Shown here: positions 20,880 to 32,999 of the stretch, in pieces
Position numbering within the stretch: position 1 is the stretch's first letter
Layout of the letters: each line of letters begins with the position of its first letter
Source of the DNA: Macrophomina tecta
Taxonomy: Eukaryota; Ascomycota; Dothideomycetes; Botryosphaeriales; Botryosphaeriaceae
Direction of reading: 5' to 3'
Assembly: GCA_024180945.1 (NCBI GenBank)
Contig: JAKSGN010000021.1
Location: 682,001 to 746,000, forward strand
DNA: 64,000 bases
Notes under the pieces: generated by a model
Seen by the model: only the letters and a program-made list of their open reading frames with translations
Database searches by the model: none
What the model was told of the DNA's origin: nothing
Position numbers and translations under genes: made by a program

Positions 20880-23800
20880 TAGGGGGCGCCCTCGCCGTGG
20901 CTTACTTATAGCCTGCGTTTCGCTTGCGTTTTAGCTAGGCGTCCTAGGGAATAGGGTTTTCTTTAAGGTAATCCTGTAGAAGCTCTCTACAATTATCTAG
21001 CTCCTCTTTCTACTTCTACTCGTTGTGTTCATGGGGCCAGCCGAGCTATTTAAGTAGGTATTACCTTAGTGGCCCTTCTTTATAGGCCACTATGGCTTCG
21101 ACTTTCTAGTATCTACCATTGTCGATTTCTTCGACTAGTGGCGGTTGGAACCCTAGCCTTGCCGTATAAGCTTCTAGCAATGCAACGTTGAAAACAGTAT
21201 GCAGCCGGGACATGAATTATAGTAGGTCTAAGCGGTAGGCCTGGGAGCTAATCTTCTCTAGAATCCGGAATAGTCCTAGGTAACGGTTGTCGAGTTTCTT
21301 GTAAGGCCGTTTGGTTTTAATATTCCTTACTAAGAGAAGGACTGGTTGTCTAATATCGAAATACATTTCGGTTCAGTTTTAGTTATAATATTTCGTTTAG
21401 AGCTCCTAGGAGTATTCGAGGGATTCCGCCGCCGATTTTCATACTTTTCGTATACTTTCCGCGTGCTTTTTGGCTGCTTCGGCCGATTCGGTTAGGGGAT
21501 TTCTATTAAGGTTATCCCAAACCCCGTCCTAGGAGTTAGGTTCCACCCCCGCATCTAGTTAAACTAGTGCGAAGCCTATAGAAGAGTGGGTTTTCTAGTT
21601 ATAGGCGTGTAAAGCCCACTAGAGAAGCTTTGCCTAGTCTAACTAGTTCTAGGAGGTATAATAGCGTAGATACGCCTCTAACTCCTAATTTTGCCTCTCC
21701 GTTTGGCCGTCTGTCTGCGGGTAAAAGGAGGTACTTAGTCTATGCTTAATCCTAAGATTATAGTATAATTCGCTCTAGAACTAGCTCGTGAACGTTAAGC
21801 CCCTGTCCGAGACTAGGCTATTGGGCGGCCTAAATTATACGAAGACGTCGTTTACGATAAGGTCCGCGAGCGTTATTCTATTAATCGTCTTCCTAACTAG
21901 TAGGTAACGTACATATTTAGTAAAACGGTCAACGAGTACGAGAACTGCGTTATATACTCAACTATCTCGCCCTACGGATTCTAGCAAGTCCGTAATAAAA
22001 TTAAGAGAGTAGTGCCTATAGGATTAAGCGGCTACTAGCAGTGGCTGTAATAACCTATACGGCTTATACCGGCGAGCCTTATTACGTTAATAGGCATCGT
22101 AGCTTTATATATATTCCCTAACGTCCGCGGTAATACCTTTCTAGTAGTACTTCCTAGAAAGCACCTTCTAGGTGCGGCGGATGCCGTAATAGCTACTACT
22201 CAGATTATTATAATTCCTAAGTAGGATTTCCTCGCGTAGCGGAGTATACTTTGGCACGTATACCCGCTTTTTATAGCGTAGGAGTCCTTGCTTATTAATC
22301 GTATATTAATCGCACGCTAAAAGCACCCTTTTTATAAGCTATTCTCGTACGTCTACGTAGAAGGCGTCCCTTCGTTACTTAGTACGAATAAAATTAACTA
22401 ACGATTTAGGAGTAGCTTCGAACGCTATTTCGGTTATAGCGGCTACTATTACTATAGACCAAGGCACAAAGCTTTACACCAAGCTCGTACTAGCTCCCTC
22501 GCAGTAAGTACACACCGGAGGTGCCAGGCCCTTACAAGCGAACTCGTCGTGCTCCTCACAAGTAACGGAACAGACTAAGGCGGTTCGGTAATCACCACCG
22601 CCGTTTATACGCAGGTTTCCCTCGTGCTCTTGGCCGGGGTCCTTAGTAGTGCGTAGGGATTCTCCCAACCCCTAAATCTAGAGTTTACGTTATAGTGTAG
22701 GCAACATAGCATCAAGATAGGTGCGCTTGTCACCCTCCTTAAAGCCAAGGGCGTAGTCTAGACGCCTCGAAAGGGCGTCCACTAGATTAGACTTACCCGG
22801 CTTATATTCGATATTAAAATCGAATTCAGCCAAGACTTCAGCGTACCGAGCCTATCAAGCCATAAAACTCTTAGTCGTCATAAAATAACGTAGGTTATTA
22901 TAATCAGACAATACCCGCACCGGCGTCTACACGTATACTAGGTAAGGCCTCCAATACTTAAAGCACTACACGATCGCGTAGAGTTCCTTATCGTAGGTAT
23001 CGTACCGTATTTCAGCACCAGCGAACTTATAGCTAAAATACGCAACGGGATGCCAATAGCGCTAGTTATCCTCTCCATCCAGCGGTTGGAGAAGGATGCC
23101 GCCGTAGACATAGTCCAATACGTCGGTGATTAGCATAACTAAAAGATTTAGGTCATAGTGCCGCAGTACAGAAGCCTACGTAAAGCATACTTTCAGCCTA
23201 CTAAACGCCTGCTTTACCCCTACGGGCCATTCCCAGGGCTTATACCATTTAGTTAGCCCCTTTTTCGGCGCTCGTTTAGCCCCCAGATTAGAATCTTAGG
23301 CTACTTCTTTTAGCAAGCTAGTCAGTAGTTAAACCACCGTAGAGTAATTCCATATAAAGCGCCTGTAGAAGTTAGCAAAGCCTAGGAAAACCTAAATATC
23401 ACGGTAGCTTTGCGGCTCCGGCCAGTCCTTAATGGCTTCGACTCTTACGGGGTCCATGACAACCCCCTAGGGGGTAACGATAAAGCCCAGGAACTCGACG
23501 TGCTTTGTGTAAAAGCTACATTTAGACGGTTTTACGTAGAGGTTCCAATCACGCAATCTTTAGAGAACACGTTTAACGTGCTCGACGTGCTAAGACTCAT
23601 CCGCTAAGTATATAAGTATATCATCCAAGTACACTACGCAAATCGTGTCCACCAGGCCTCCCAGGGCTCGGTAGATATACGACTAGAAGGTTACGGGTGC
23701 GTTAGTTAAGCCAAATAGCATGACTAGGTACTCGTAATACCCGTAACGCGTCTTAAATACTGTTTTCCACTCATCACCTTCCTTTATGCGGATTCGATAA

Positions 23801-25900
23801 TAAGCATCGCGCAGGTCCAGTTTAGTAAAGATCTTTACGGTGCTTAGGCGGTCCAGCAGCTCGCCCACTAGTGGTATAAAATAGCCATTTTTAACCGTAA
23901 CCTTATTCAGGCCCCTATAATCCACGCACAACCGCATGGTGCCGTCTGCCTTAGGGGCAAAGAGAACAGGCGCGCCCGTAGGCGACTTACTATACCTAAT
24001 CCACCCCCGTTCCAAGGCCTTATCAATGTATTCCCTAAGAATCCGTAGTTCGGATTAGGAGAGTCCATACAGGGACATTAACGGTGGCTTAGAACCTACA
24101 ACGAGATCAATAGCATAATCGAACTCAGTATATTGCGGCAGCTTAGCAGCTTATTCGTCTAAAAATACGTCCAAGTACTCCCTATAAGCATCCAGAATCT
24201 CGTCGCGGACCTCCTTAGCCACCTTAGCTAGTAGTACGTCTACTAAACCGGCGAGTTTCTTATACGGTTCGCATACTCTTTAGATACGGGAGTGCAGCCC
24301 CCGTAGGTAGGAGAGAGTTTGGTTAGGTAGAAGCCCTTCTAGATTCCGGTCACCCCCGCCCTACTTCTCGCGTGCGTTTAGCATGCTTTCCGCCCGCGAG
24401 AGGGCTGCGAAAGAGTCAAAGTTATTCCTTTAACTTTCCAGGTCACCCGTAGGCGAGAGCTAGTAGTCGGACGGCTAGAAAAAGTAAATAGGCTCCCCTA
24501 GTTCTAAGTCCTAGAATAATTCAGTGGCGCTTACTAGATATATACGCTCCAGCGAGTTTATGCTCCAGTAAAACGTTCCTCTTCCAAAATCGATAACCGG
24601 CCCGGCAGCCCCAAGCCAGGGCATGCCGAGTATAGCATCGTAGCCCGTAAACGAGCCACTCCAGTAAGGTTAGGGTTCGGTAATGCGCGTAGCGCCCCCC
24701 GAGTCGCACGTGGTAACCCCTATATAATAAGAGTCGTGCAACGTAACGGTGGTATCATCAAGAAGGCGGGCAGACGGCCTAGCACTAGCTTACACATTTT
24801 ACAAGGCAAGTCGCTCTACGCATTCAAGAAACACGAGGTTCAGGTCGCAACCACAATCTATCAATACTCGAATTTTAGTAGGACCGGATAGGGTTTCTAT
24901 CGAAGCGATAATTTCTATACGTTTTAAACTACCTCCCGTTTAAGGCCCTAACCGCAAGAAGAAGAGGGAAGCGATTAGGGCTTCCCTTTTCCCGAGCCTT
25001 GCTTACCTTTATAGTTCACCTAGTTGGCGTAGCCTTTGGCCTACTTTTCGCCTGCGTTCGGGGTGCTAGACCCATACGAATCGCCTACGTTCTTTAAAAG
25101 AGCTAAAGCTTCGGACCTTTAGTCCCCTTTAGCCTTCTTACCATTCCTAAAACCCTTATAGGGACCGTTGCGTCCCAGGCCAGGGGTGGTAAAAGGGCGC
25201 TTAGTCCCCTACGACTACTACTCGTCCTCGCCCTTTTTATAGGGCCTCGTTGCCTCCAGCGTTTACTTAACGCGTTAGATTTTAGCCACCAAATCCTCTT
25301 CTACCTACACCCTAGTAAGGAAGGACTAGCGCACAAGCTCCGTACGTATAGATAGCAAAAGCCGAGAGTAAATCCAGTTAATACGGTAATCTACGTTCTA
25401 AATCCGATACGTGAATTTGTCCTCGTACGTCTTCATTTAGGCGTAGAATTCTATAAACTTCTAGCCCTCCTTCATCACCGTAGTATAATAACTAACAGCG
25501 TTGTCAAGGCGGTAGACGACAGGGTCACGAATATAATCCTACACCAACGTCTTAAACTCCTACCAGAGCAGTGCTAGTTTCTCCTAGTTTATCAGACGTC
25601 TTTAGACGTGCTAGGAGAGGGTCTTATATTTAGATAGCCCTTTAGTAGCCCAGAGGGTCCTCCTGAGGCAGTCCTTATCCGCCCGGTACACGCCGAAACG
25701 TGTCTCCACCGCATTCGTCCATAAGTCGTATAAGCCCTAAGTAAGGCCTTCGAGTTTTAGAGGTAGGTTCCTTACGAAGAGGTCGAGTCGCTTTTCGCTA
25801 TCGTCCACCCTACTTTCCGCATGCGTTTCGCCTACGTTCGGCGTGGGGACGGCAGGTAGTTCGCCGTTAAGGGCCGCTTACAGCTATTATAGAACCTTAA
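20880..25900 (-). pseudogene. Gypsy-A gag-pol remnant (RT, integrase, chromodomain)
   Basis: Minus strand. The clearest block is RT at 23683-24015: [35 protein letters not shown] and [14 protein letters not shown], with most residues of the gypsy RT core kept. The frame at 24521-24709 overlaps the protease region and 22474-22668 lies in the RNase H/integrase part. At about 20980-21130 the minus strand encodes a chromodomain-like block (EVEAIVAYKEGP, YLLK.LGWPHEHNE, EEELDN) with TAG at Trp/Gln positions. Numerous stops make it inactive. Exact domain borders were not resolved. Confidence 0.75.
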
Positions 25901-26230
25901 CGCGATTAAGGCGTTCCAGGAGCTCGGCTTCCGGTATATCTTCCGTAGGTACGCTACGTAAGCGTTGCAGTTCGTCGACAGCTACAGGCGCCCCTAGTTC
26001 GGCCGCGTCGCCTATTAGGCGTTCAACGCCCTGGGCGCTCCTATCGACGATTAGCGTTTAATAGCCTTCGGGGGTTAATAAGCCTGTTTCTATTCGTTCG
26101 CCTCGAGTGTTCGAACGGCTTTGTTGGCCCCTTATTCCCATCATCGTAAAATCGTTCTTTTCGTCGGAATCGTTATATATAGCCCTTCAAGGCCGGCTGC
26201 TTTTCCAAAAGAAATTAAGAAGGATTCGAT

Positions 26231-26423
26231 TATAAGCAAATAGGCTAGTTATAAGCAGGGAGCCTTTAGAAGAGTCGTATATTCTCAGGTGCGAATCCTT
26301 AGTAGTGCAGGATTCACCCCTTGGTGGCGTTATATACTAGGGGCCCGTGCGTAGCACGTGATAAGCACGTGGAACGCACGGTATAAGCACCCTAAGGGTA
26401 TGCCAGGGCCTATTGTCCTAACA
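26231..26423 (-). repeat. Gypsy-A 5' LTR (193 bp)
   Basis: Same length as the left LTR. Differs only by C-to-T/G-to-A type changes (TATAAGCAAATAGG...TCCTAACA), as expected if RIP hit this copy harder. Followed by GATCT, the right TSD. Confidence 0.9.
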
Positions 26424-27038
26424 GATCTAGGGTCATATTATAAACAAAAATATTTTAGAAAGGAGGACCGTAGTATTCCCGGGTTATTAACCACGGGCTT
26501 AAGTATAATATCGTTCGCCTTTATAGATAGTTTATTAAGCTAGTCTATCTTCGTCTAGCCGCCGGTGTCTTTAACGCCGTAGTAGTAGTCTTATAAGTAT
26601 CGCTAATATAGTTCTAGAATACTAGCTAATTCTAAATAAGGCGTGTAATAATACCTACTACGACTAAAGATAAGAGATTTATCTATCTAGGCTACATTTT
26701 ACTAACTATTATAATGAACTTCGTAATAATATGCGGCCCTTATAAGTCGGTTACGCGTCGAAGTAAAGTTATATTCGCGGCTTTATTAGCTATCTCTAAG
26801 GGTATATTATATCTAATAGCTACGGTTTTAATTACTTTATATATAATATATTCTCTACGAATATTTATATTACTATAAGCTATTACTATCTTAAATTTCT
26901 TCTATATAGCTTCCGAAGAGATATTAATAATAACTCTATAATTTTATATAAATATACTAGGGAGGGCCGCCTTCGTCGTCAGGGAAAGGCTAATTAGATT
27001 AATCTCTATAGCCGCTTTCTAGATCTCGAGTTCTATTT
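26424..27038 (+). pseudogene. Decayed coding DNA hosting the Copia insertion (membrane protein-like frame)
   Basis: From about 26640 the plus strand keeps an open frame with hydrophobic stretches (FIYLGYILLTIIMNFVIICG, LITLYIIYSLRIFILL, FFYIASEEILIITL) broken by TAA/TAG. After excising the Copia element and one TATTT, the frame continues at 63892 in phase (SICLTSLFRFNISDDV). This supports a real multi-spanning membrane protein gene split by Copia. Family not recognised. The first about 200 bases belong to the minus-strand relic described at 18061-19265. Confidence 0.35.
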
Positions 27039-27175
27039 TATTAGAATATTACGTATATGTACGATAAACTTTAGCTTAGTTATAAAAGAGGACGGATAAG
27101 AGAACTTCCTTAAGTATTTCTCTTACGCCTTATGCTACTTATTCTTAATTAATGGTATTACTACTAATTCTAATA
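27039..27175 (+). repeat. Copia 5' LTR (137 bp), RIP-mutated
   Basis: Matches the right LTR over its full length but begins TATTAGAATATTACG instead of TGTTGGAATATCACG and ends AATTCTAATA instead of AATTCCAACA. All differences seen are transitions. Confidence 0.9.
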
Positions 27176-27190
27176 GTTATAAGCCCGGAT
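27176..27190 (+). other. Copia primer-binding site (half initiator-tRNA type)
   Basis: GTTATAAGCCCGG directly follows the 5' LTR. Restoring one G-to-A change gives GTTATGAGCCCGG, complementary to the initiator-Met tRNA anticodon stem-loop (GGGCTCATAAC). This is the internal-tRNA priming known for many copia elements. Confidence 0.6.
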
Positions 27191-27599
27191 ATGCGTTTAA
27201 TATCTTTTACTATTTAAAGTATTATCTATAACTATCTTTTAGTTGTTTTAAGATATCTAGTCGATATCCAAAGCGGCTTAAGCACACGGTGCTACTAGTA
27301 GCACGTAACCTTAACCGTTATTAGCTAACCAAAGGCGTATACTACGGTATAATAATAGCTAATAATAGCTAACCGTACCTATTATAGCGTAGCTACGTGT
27401 ATAAGCGAGTTATAGCTAATAGTATTACTACGTTTCTAAGCGATTAGTTAATCTATTCGGCCCGTTTTACACGTGCGACTGACGAACCGATCCAATTAAT
27501 AATGCATTAAAAATTAAAATTAATAACTATAACGTTCTCGAAGCTAATAATCATTTTAAAAGACTTTTAAGACTGGGATATCTAGTTTAATCTTATTTA

Positions 27600-29516
27600 A
27601 TCACGCGTATAACGCGCTAATATATTTAAATACATCGATCTAAGTAAGCCGGAACGCCTAGCCTAATTCGCGGCACCGGTTAAGCTAACTTAATAATAAA
27701 AGTAGATGATTAACTATTACCATCTTAATCTAGATAACTATAAGGAGGAAAAGAAGGACTATAAGTATATTTATAAAGAAATTAATAATCTTTTAATAGT
27801 TATTAATGACTTTATAGGAGTCTTATTTTAACTAATTCTTTAAAATCTTTTTAATACGTACCCGTACTACTAACTTAGAGCTTTATAAGTAAGGATTAAG
27901 CTATCTATCGCTACGTAGAAACGCCTTATTATTAACTAGCTTCGCTAGCTAGAAAAGCCTCCTAATAATTAGAATATAGATAAATGGCTAAATTAATAGA
28001 AAGAAACGGTTTATAAAGCTAAAGCCCTAAAGATAGCTAAGGTTATATTAAGGCGAGGTATTAATACCTTTCTTAATACGCTTCTTTTATACGACTCTAA
28101 ATACGCTATAATAGCTATTAGAGAATCTTCTAAAGTAGTAGAAACTAAACTAAGCGTTATTAACTATATTACCGATTACCGAGAGTACGTAAGGTGTAAG
28201 TAAGTAGCTTAAGGTAAAGATACTACTTAAATAATAATAGTAGTAATGCTTTATAATAAACCCTAATTAGAAGGTTTACTACTAAGGCCATGTCTATATA
28301 GTATACTTTACTAGATATCTAAATACTACTACTTAAATAAATAAGTACGCCTATCTAGGTAGAAGCTAAAGAAGGATATTTAGACTTAACTTTAAAAGAA
28401 AATAAGTAATCTATATACTAAAGTAATAGTTAAACGCGCACTAGCTAAAAGAGTTAAAGAAGGCGAATCTACTAATAAGAATTAAGATTATTAGGACTTA
28501 TTAGTATAAGCGAAAGATCTATAGAATAAAGATCTAGTAGTACTTATAGCTATTATTACTATATTTTTTATAGCTAAATATAGTAAACTAACTACGCTAT
28601 AGCTTTTATAGATAGTTAATACTAGCTCCTTATACTATATATATAATCGATATATAAAGAAGCGGTTTACTAAAATACGTAACGTAGGCCTAAATAACTA
28701 CGTTATAAGCGGTAATATACGTATTCTAGTAGAAGCGTTTAGTACTATTACTATTAAGGCTTATTGTTACTTAACGTAACGAATTCTAATATTACTAAAT
28801 ACTACTTACGTGTTTTTATTTATAGCTAACCTCGTGTCGGTTACTAAGGTAAATAAGAAAGAGATTTACCTCGATATAGACTATCTAGTTCTTTATAAAA
28901 AAGATATTATTACGTATAAACTAATACTTTACTAAAACCTCTACTTTATAGAGCTTAATAAAGTAAAGAATCTAACGAATTAAATTACTATAGAATTTAT
29001 AATCTAAAAGCGTTTAGCTAAGTAATAGTATAAAGTCTTTACTTATATATTATTTATAGTTATTAAAGCGCTGCTAACTGCTATAGAGAATATAGCTATT
29101 ATAGAAGAAGCTATACTATAGTACTATAATATATATACTCGAGCTAAAGCTTATTAAATTATCTTATATAATATAATACCCGAGGAATTATTCTTAGAAC
29201 TATTCTTTCGAATATTATTTAATCTTATTTAGATAATTAAAGCTGCTAATAGGTATATATAGATTATACATCTTAAATACATAGCTACGTAGTATATAAT
29301 TATAATAACCTACGTAAATAAGAATGACTACGTAGATATTATCTTATTAATGAAACAAATAATTAGAAAATACTTTTAATAAAAAGTAGTCTTCTTACGC
29401 TTAGATAGAGAAAAGTCCCTAGGAATCGCCTTTTAAAGAGAACTATAAAGAAGAGAAATTACTCTTAAGATATTAAGTTCTTAAATACCTAAGTAGAACG
29501 GTAATGCTAAACATTC
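27600..29516 (+). pseudogene. Copia gag, protease and integrase N-part (RIP-inactivated)
   Basis: Plus strand. Gag-like region at about 27600-28300. Aspartic protease region at about 28590-28970 (LLIDSxYSS for the DSGASS motif, then ISGNIRILVEAFSTITI and YVFLFIANLVSV). Integrase zinc/core from about 29150 up to PKxNGNAKHS (PEQNGxAER) at 29495-29516, where Tc1 is inserted. TAG/TAA replace Trp and Gln codons throughout. Confidence 0.7.
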
Positions 29517-29518
29517 TA

Positions 29519-29548
29519 CCGCACCCGTGCAAAAGTCAGGGCGCACGG
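29519..29548 (+). repeat. Tc1 element left terminal inverted repeat
   Basis: 30 bases, exact reverse complement of 30799-30828. Confidence 0.92.
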
Positions 29549-29652
29549 CCAAGGCGCTAATTATCCTGCCACCAACACCAATACTTTGGAGTCGTATTAT
29601 TCAACAAGGAGTTGCTCAAATGCAGTAAGAGTTGATTCTTTATAAAGCTAGG

Positions 29653-30758
29653 CTACCAGCGAGTTTGATAGCCACCAGCTTGAATAACATCTACAAGCCG
29701 TTGTGGCATACTTTTACAAAGCGCTTTAAGGCTTGGTTTTTCCACCAATGCGTATGCCCTAGGTAACCACTCAGCTAGTAACGCCTCCACGCGCTCAGGA
29801 TTCTTCTCAAGCTCAATAAATGGCGCAATCTCTTGAAGCTTCATCTTTAGTGGCCACCAAAGGTATTCCTGGAGGTTCAGATCAGGCGAATATGGGGGGT
29901 GAGTAATGCACCTAATTTGGTGATCACGCAGCCATTTCTTCACCCGGTTCGCCCGATGAATACCAGCACCATCTTGTAACCAGTACATACCATAGTCGTA
30001 GTTTCTTGGCACCTGTTCCTCCAGTACTTTGATATAGGATTTGGCAGTATAGCCTTGCCTAGGAGAGTCCAAATCACGCTCTATAACGTGTAAATCAGAC
30101 ACCCCTAGCTGGCCTGAAAAGCCACCCCATACCATACATCTTGCCTTCTTGCCAAGTGGCCGTGTATTAAGCCGGCTTTGGTCCCACTTTTGCTGGCCAG
30201 GCGTACGGAAAACCCAGCTTGGTGCGTGGCCAGAGCCCTGCTCAACTGAGCACTCATCACCGAACGTAACCCTCATCCACCATCTCCAGCTCTTATACCG
30301 GTATTTCTTTGCATATTGGTACCGAATGCGGGCATTCGCTTGAGAGATCCAAGGCCGATTCTTTGCACGCCATTTGGTAATATGGTTCTTGCGTAGAATA
30401 CGCCTGAGCGTATCTTTATGGATAGATAACTGGAGTTGCTTAATCACCTGGCTGTGCTTAAGTTTTGGGAACCGGTTAACAAAACGAATAATCTGGCGCT
30501 CCGTGCGAAGGCTGACTTTGGGGGACGGCCAGTACGAGGTGTTAGATCAATCTGGCCAGTCGTATTGTAGTGGTTGATGCAGCTCCTAATTGCGTGTTCT
30601 GAGAAGCGAGTCTCACGGGCAATTTGACGCCCAGATTTACCATCTTGCGATTGTGTAATAACCGAAACTCGTTGATCATGTGAAAGCTGATGCCTTTGCC
30701 TAGCATTGCCTGAAATTTCGCGTCCAAAGATGCGCTGCATGGTGGTGTAATGAGGCAA
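29653..30758 (-). pseudogene. Tc1/mariner transposase with a 1-nt frameshift
   Basis: Two overlapping minus-strand frames, 30758 to about 30520 and about 30520 to 29653, encode one protein of about 368 aa. The N-terminus has a homeodomain-like HTH (LSHDQRVSVI, then KSGRQIARETRFSEHAIRSC) and GRPPK linker. The second frame continues SLRTERQIIRFVNRFPKLK. The catalytic triad is intact: FGDECSVEQG (D), LQDGAGIHRA (D) and SPDLNLQEYLWW (E), with 34 residues between the second D and E. The shift lies in a run of five C (plus-strand G, 30520-30524), where six would keep frame. It could be a real indel or a homopolymer sequencing error. Confidence 0.88.
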
Positions 30759-30798
30759 GGGATGAAGAGGGTACGTTGTTGTTTTGACTCGTGCACGT

Positions 30799-30828
30799 CC
30801 GTGCGCCCTGACTTTTGCACGGGTGCGG
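30799..30828 (-). repeat. Tc1 element right terminal inverted repeat
   Basis: 30 bases, exact inverted copy of the left end, followed by TA. Confidence 0.92.
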
Positions 30829-30830
30829 TA

Positions 30831-31014
30831 GATAGTTACTTATCTTAAAAGTAAGGGTACTACGAATAAGTAGTAACCTACTTAATTATAATTAGCCCGA
30901 ATACGTTTATACGGCTACTTATATCTTAAACTAAATACTAGCTAAAGGCCTTAACTAGAAGACTCTATTTAAGATAATTTATAGTAAGAAGCTAAATATT
31001 AGCTATTTATATAT
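30831..31014 (+). pseudogene. Copia integrase middle segment
   Basis: Continues the Copia integrase frame after Tc1: EYVYTATYILN, LAKGLN, KTLFKIIYSKKLNISYL, the counterpart of the PTKGL..KTPYE..Y..KP motif. It is cut by the Gypsy-1 LTR at 31015. Confidence 0.75.
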
Positions 31015-31794
31015 TATAACGGCGGTCTTTTCTACTAGGCTTTAGAATCGCCTAGTAGGGTTAGATAGCTAAGGGGTTTACCTTAAAGAATAAGAGAAGG
31101 ATAAAGAATTAAAATAATAGTAGTAATTACGTAATATATTAGTGCGCAGTGCGCGTTAGGCTTATTATCTCTAATAGGGTTATATTAGAACTTTAAGTTA
31201 ACTATAAAGATTAAAGTACTATCTAGTAAGTATATCTATATACTATAGAAAAGCTATAATAATCTAGATCGATATAGCTAGATTAAAGTAGCTAGATTAA
31301 TAGTATTAGATTATTAATCTTAGATTAGATTAATCTAGGTAGGCTCTATAGATTCTACGTAACTTAGGCGCTAAAGCCCGTTTCCTAGAATTTAACTTCT
31401 ATATTAGTTAAGGGAGTATTATACCGCTAGACTATTATTTCTTAGATTATATAAGTTATTCGACTTTCTCCCGTCCGTTTCTCTTAGCCTAAAGCTAGTT
31501 TTTAAAATTTATAATTCTTTTCTTAGGAATATTCTTCCCCTACGGGAGTTTAACCTAGTTAGTATTTCTATAGTCTTACTATATTATATAGGCATTATTT
31601 TCGTACGGGCTTCCGCTACTATCTTATCTAGGCCCGTACGCGCCGTTCTCCCCCGAGGCTATTTTTCCTGTATAGGCGCGCTAGCGTTACGGCTTTATTA
31701 TTTTTACGGGTTTTTAGCTTCTACGGTATCTTTTCTCGTATAGGCTTTTTATTTATAGGGTTATAAAGCCCTTATTTCTCTAGGGTTCGTAATA
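31015..31794 (-). repeat. Gypsy-1 3' LTR (780 bp)
   Basis: Reads TATAACGGCGGTC...GGGTTCGTAATA on the plus strand, the RIP-altered form of TGTAACGGCGGCC...GGGTTCGTAACA. Same family as LTRs at 32153, 39756, 46389, 53897, 54680, 59377 and 59658. Confidence 0.88.
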
Positions 31795-32152
31795 CTACTT
31801 CCCCTCTTAAGAATTTTTAGCCTAAAGATTTATTTATTTATCTATATCTTAGGCTTCTTTTATTTTCTTATTTTTTTTTTCTACTATAAGCCTCCCACCA
31901 TGCCTCCGAAATAAAAGCGCGATTTATAGAAGACTAAGCGTAAGTCTCTAGGTACGAAGATTAATTTATTAGGTATTACGATATTTATTTCTTATTTATA
32001 GTGTTTGCTTTTAAATGCCTAGCGAAAGGCTAAAAAGCCTAAGATAATATACTAGATAGCCTTAGGTTTTTCTCGTTATAGTAAATATTATCGTGCCGGG
32101 CGCGCTAATTATAATACTAGCGGTCTTAAGAACTTCGACTATTAGTTCTTCT

Positions 32153-32939
32153 TATTACAAACCCCAGGGCATAAGGGCTTTATAACCCCACAAGCGAAAA
32201 GCCCGCACGGGAAAAGGCACCGCAGGGGCCAGAAACCCACAAAAACAATAAAGCCGCACTACTAGCACGCCCGCACGAAAAAACTAGCCTTAAGGAAAGA
32301 CGGCGCGTACGGGCCTAGATAAGATAGTAATAGAAGCCCGCACGGAAGCGACGCCTACGCAGTATAGTAAGACCACGGGAATACTAACTAGATTAAACTC
32401 CCGCAGGAAAAGAACGCCTATAAAAAAGAGATCACGGATCCTAAAAGCCGACTTTAGACCAAAGAAACAGACGGGATAAAATCGGATAACTTATACGGTC
32501 TAAGAGATAATAGTCTAGCGGTATAATACTTCCTTAACTGGTATAGAAGTTGAATTCTAGAAAACAGGCATTAGCGCCTAAATCACGTACGGTCCACCCA
32601 ACCTACTTATAGATTAGAAGCCTTAGCAAAGATCTAACCCTTAAAATAATCTAATACCACGACTAATCCAATAGTCGTCTTAATCTATAGATTATTATAG
32701 CTTTCCTATAGTATATAAACACACTTCTTAGATAGTACTTTAACCTTCGTAGTCAACTTAAAGTTCTAATACAACCCTATTAGAGGTAATAAGCCTAACG
32801 CGCATCACGCACCGATATATTACGTAATTACTACTATCGTTCTAATTCTTTACCCTTCTCTTATTCTTTAAGGTAAACCCTTTAGCTACCTAACCCTACT
32901 AGGCGATTCTAAAGCCTAGTAGAAGAGGCCGCCGTTATA
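32153..32939 (+). repeat. Gypsy-2 5' LTR (787 bp)
   Basis: TATTACAAACCCCAGGG...GCCGCCGTTATA, equal in length to the 3' copy at 39756. Confidence 0.9.
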
Positions 32940-32999
32940 CTTTAACTACTATCTTTATAAGGGAAGGCAGTTCCGAAAAGAGAAATATTTAATAATAAG

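Larger units (their letters stand above)
19266..26423 (-). mobile_element. Gypsy-A: full-length chromovirus LTR retrotransposon, RIP-mutated
   Basis: 7158 bp, flanked by a perfect 5-bp TSD, GATCT (19261-19265 and 26424-26428). Identical-length 193-bp LTRs at both ends. Orientation is minus: reverse transcriptase at 23683-24015 is on the minus strand and the polypurine tract abuts the left (3') LTR. The order on the minus strand is gag region, protease, RT, RNase H, integrase and chromodomain, then an antisense gene on the plus strand before the 3' LTR. LTRs differ at about 8 sites, all transitions of RIP type (for example TGTGAG versus TATAAG). Its LTR shares nothing obvious with the Gypsy-1/2/3 family. 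Confidence 0.9.
29519..30828 (-). mobile_element. Tc1/mariner (DD34E) DNA transposon, not RIP-mutated
   Basis: 1310 bp bounded by TA duplications (29517-29518, 30829-30830) and perfect 30-bp terminal inverted repeats beginning CCGCACCCGTGCAAAAGTCA. Base composition is normal, in sharp contrast to the surrounding Copia, so it inserted after RIP acted or escaped it. Contains one transposase gene on the minus strand. Confidence 0.95.
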
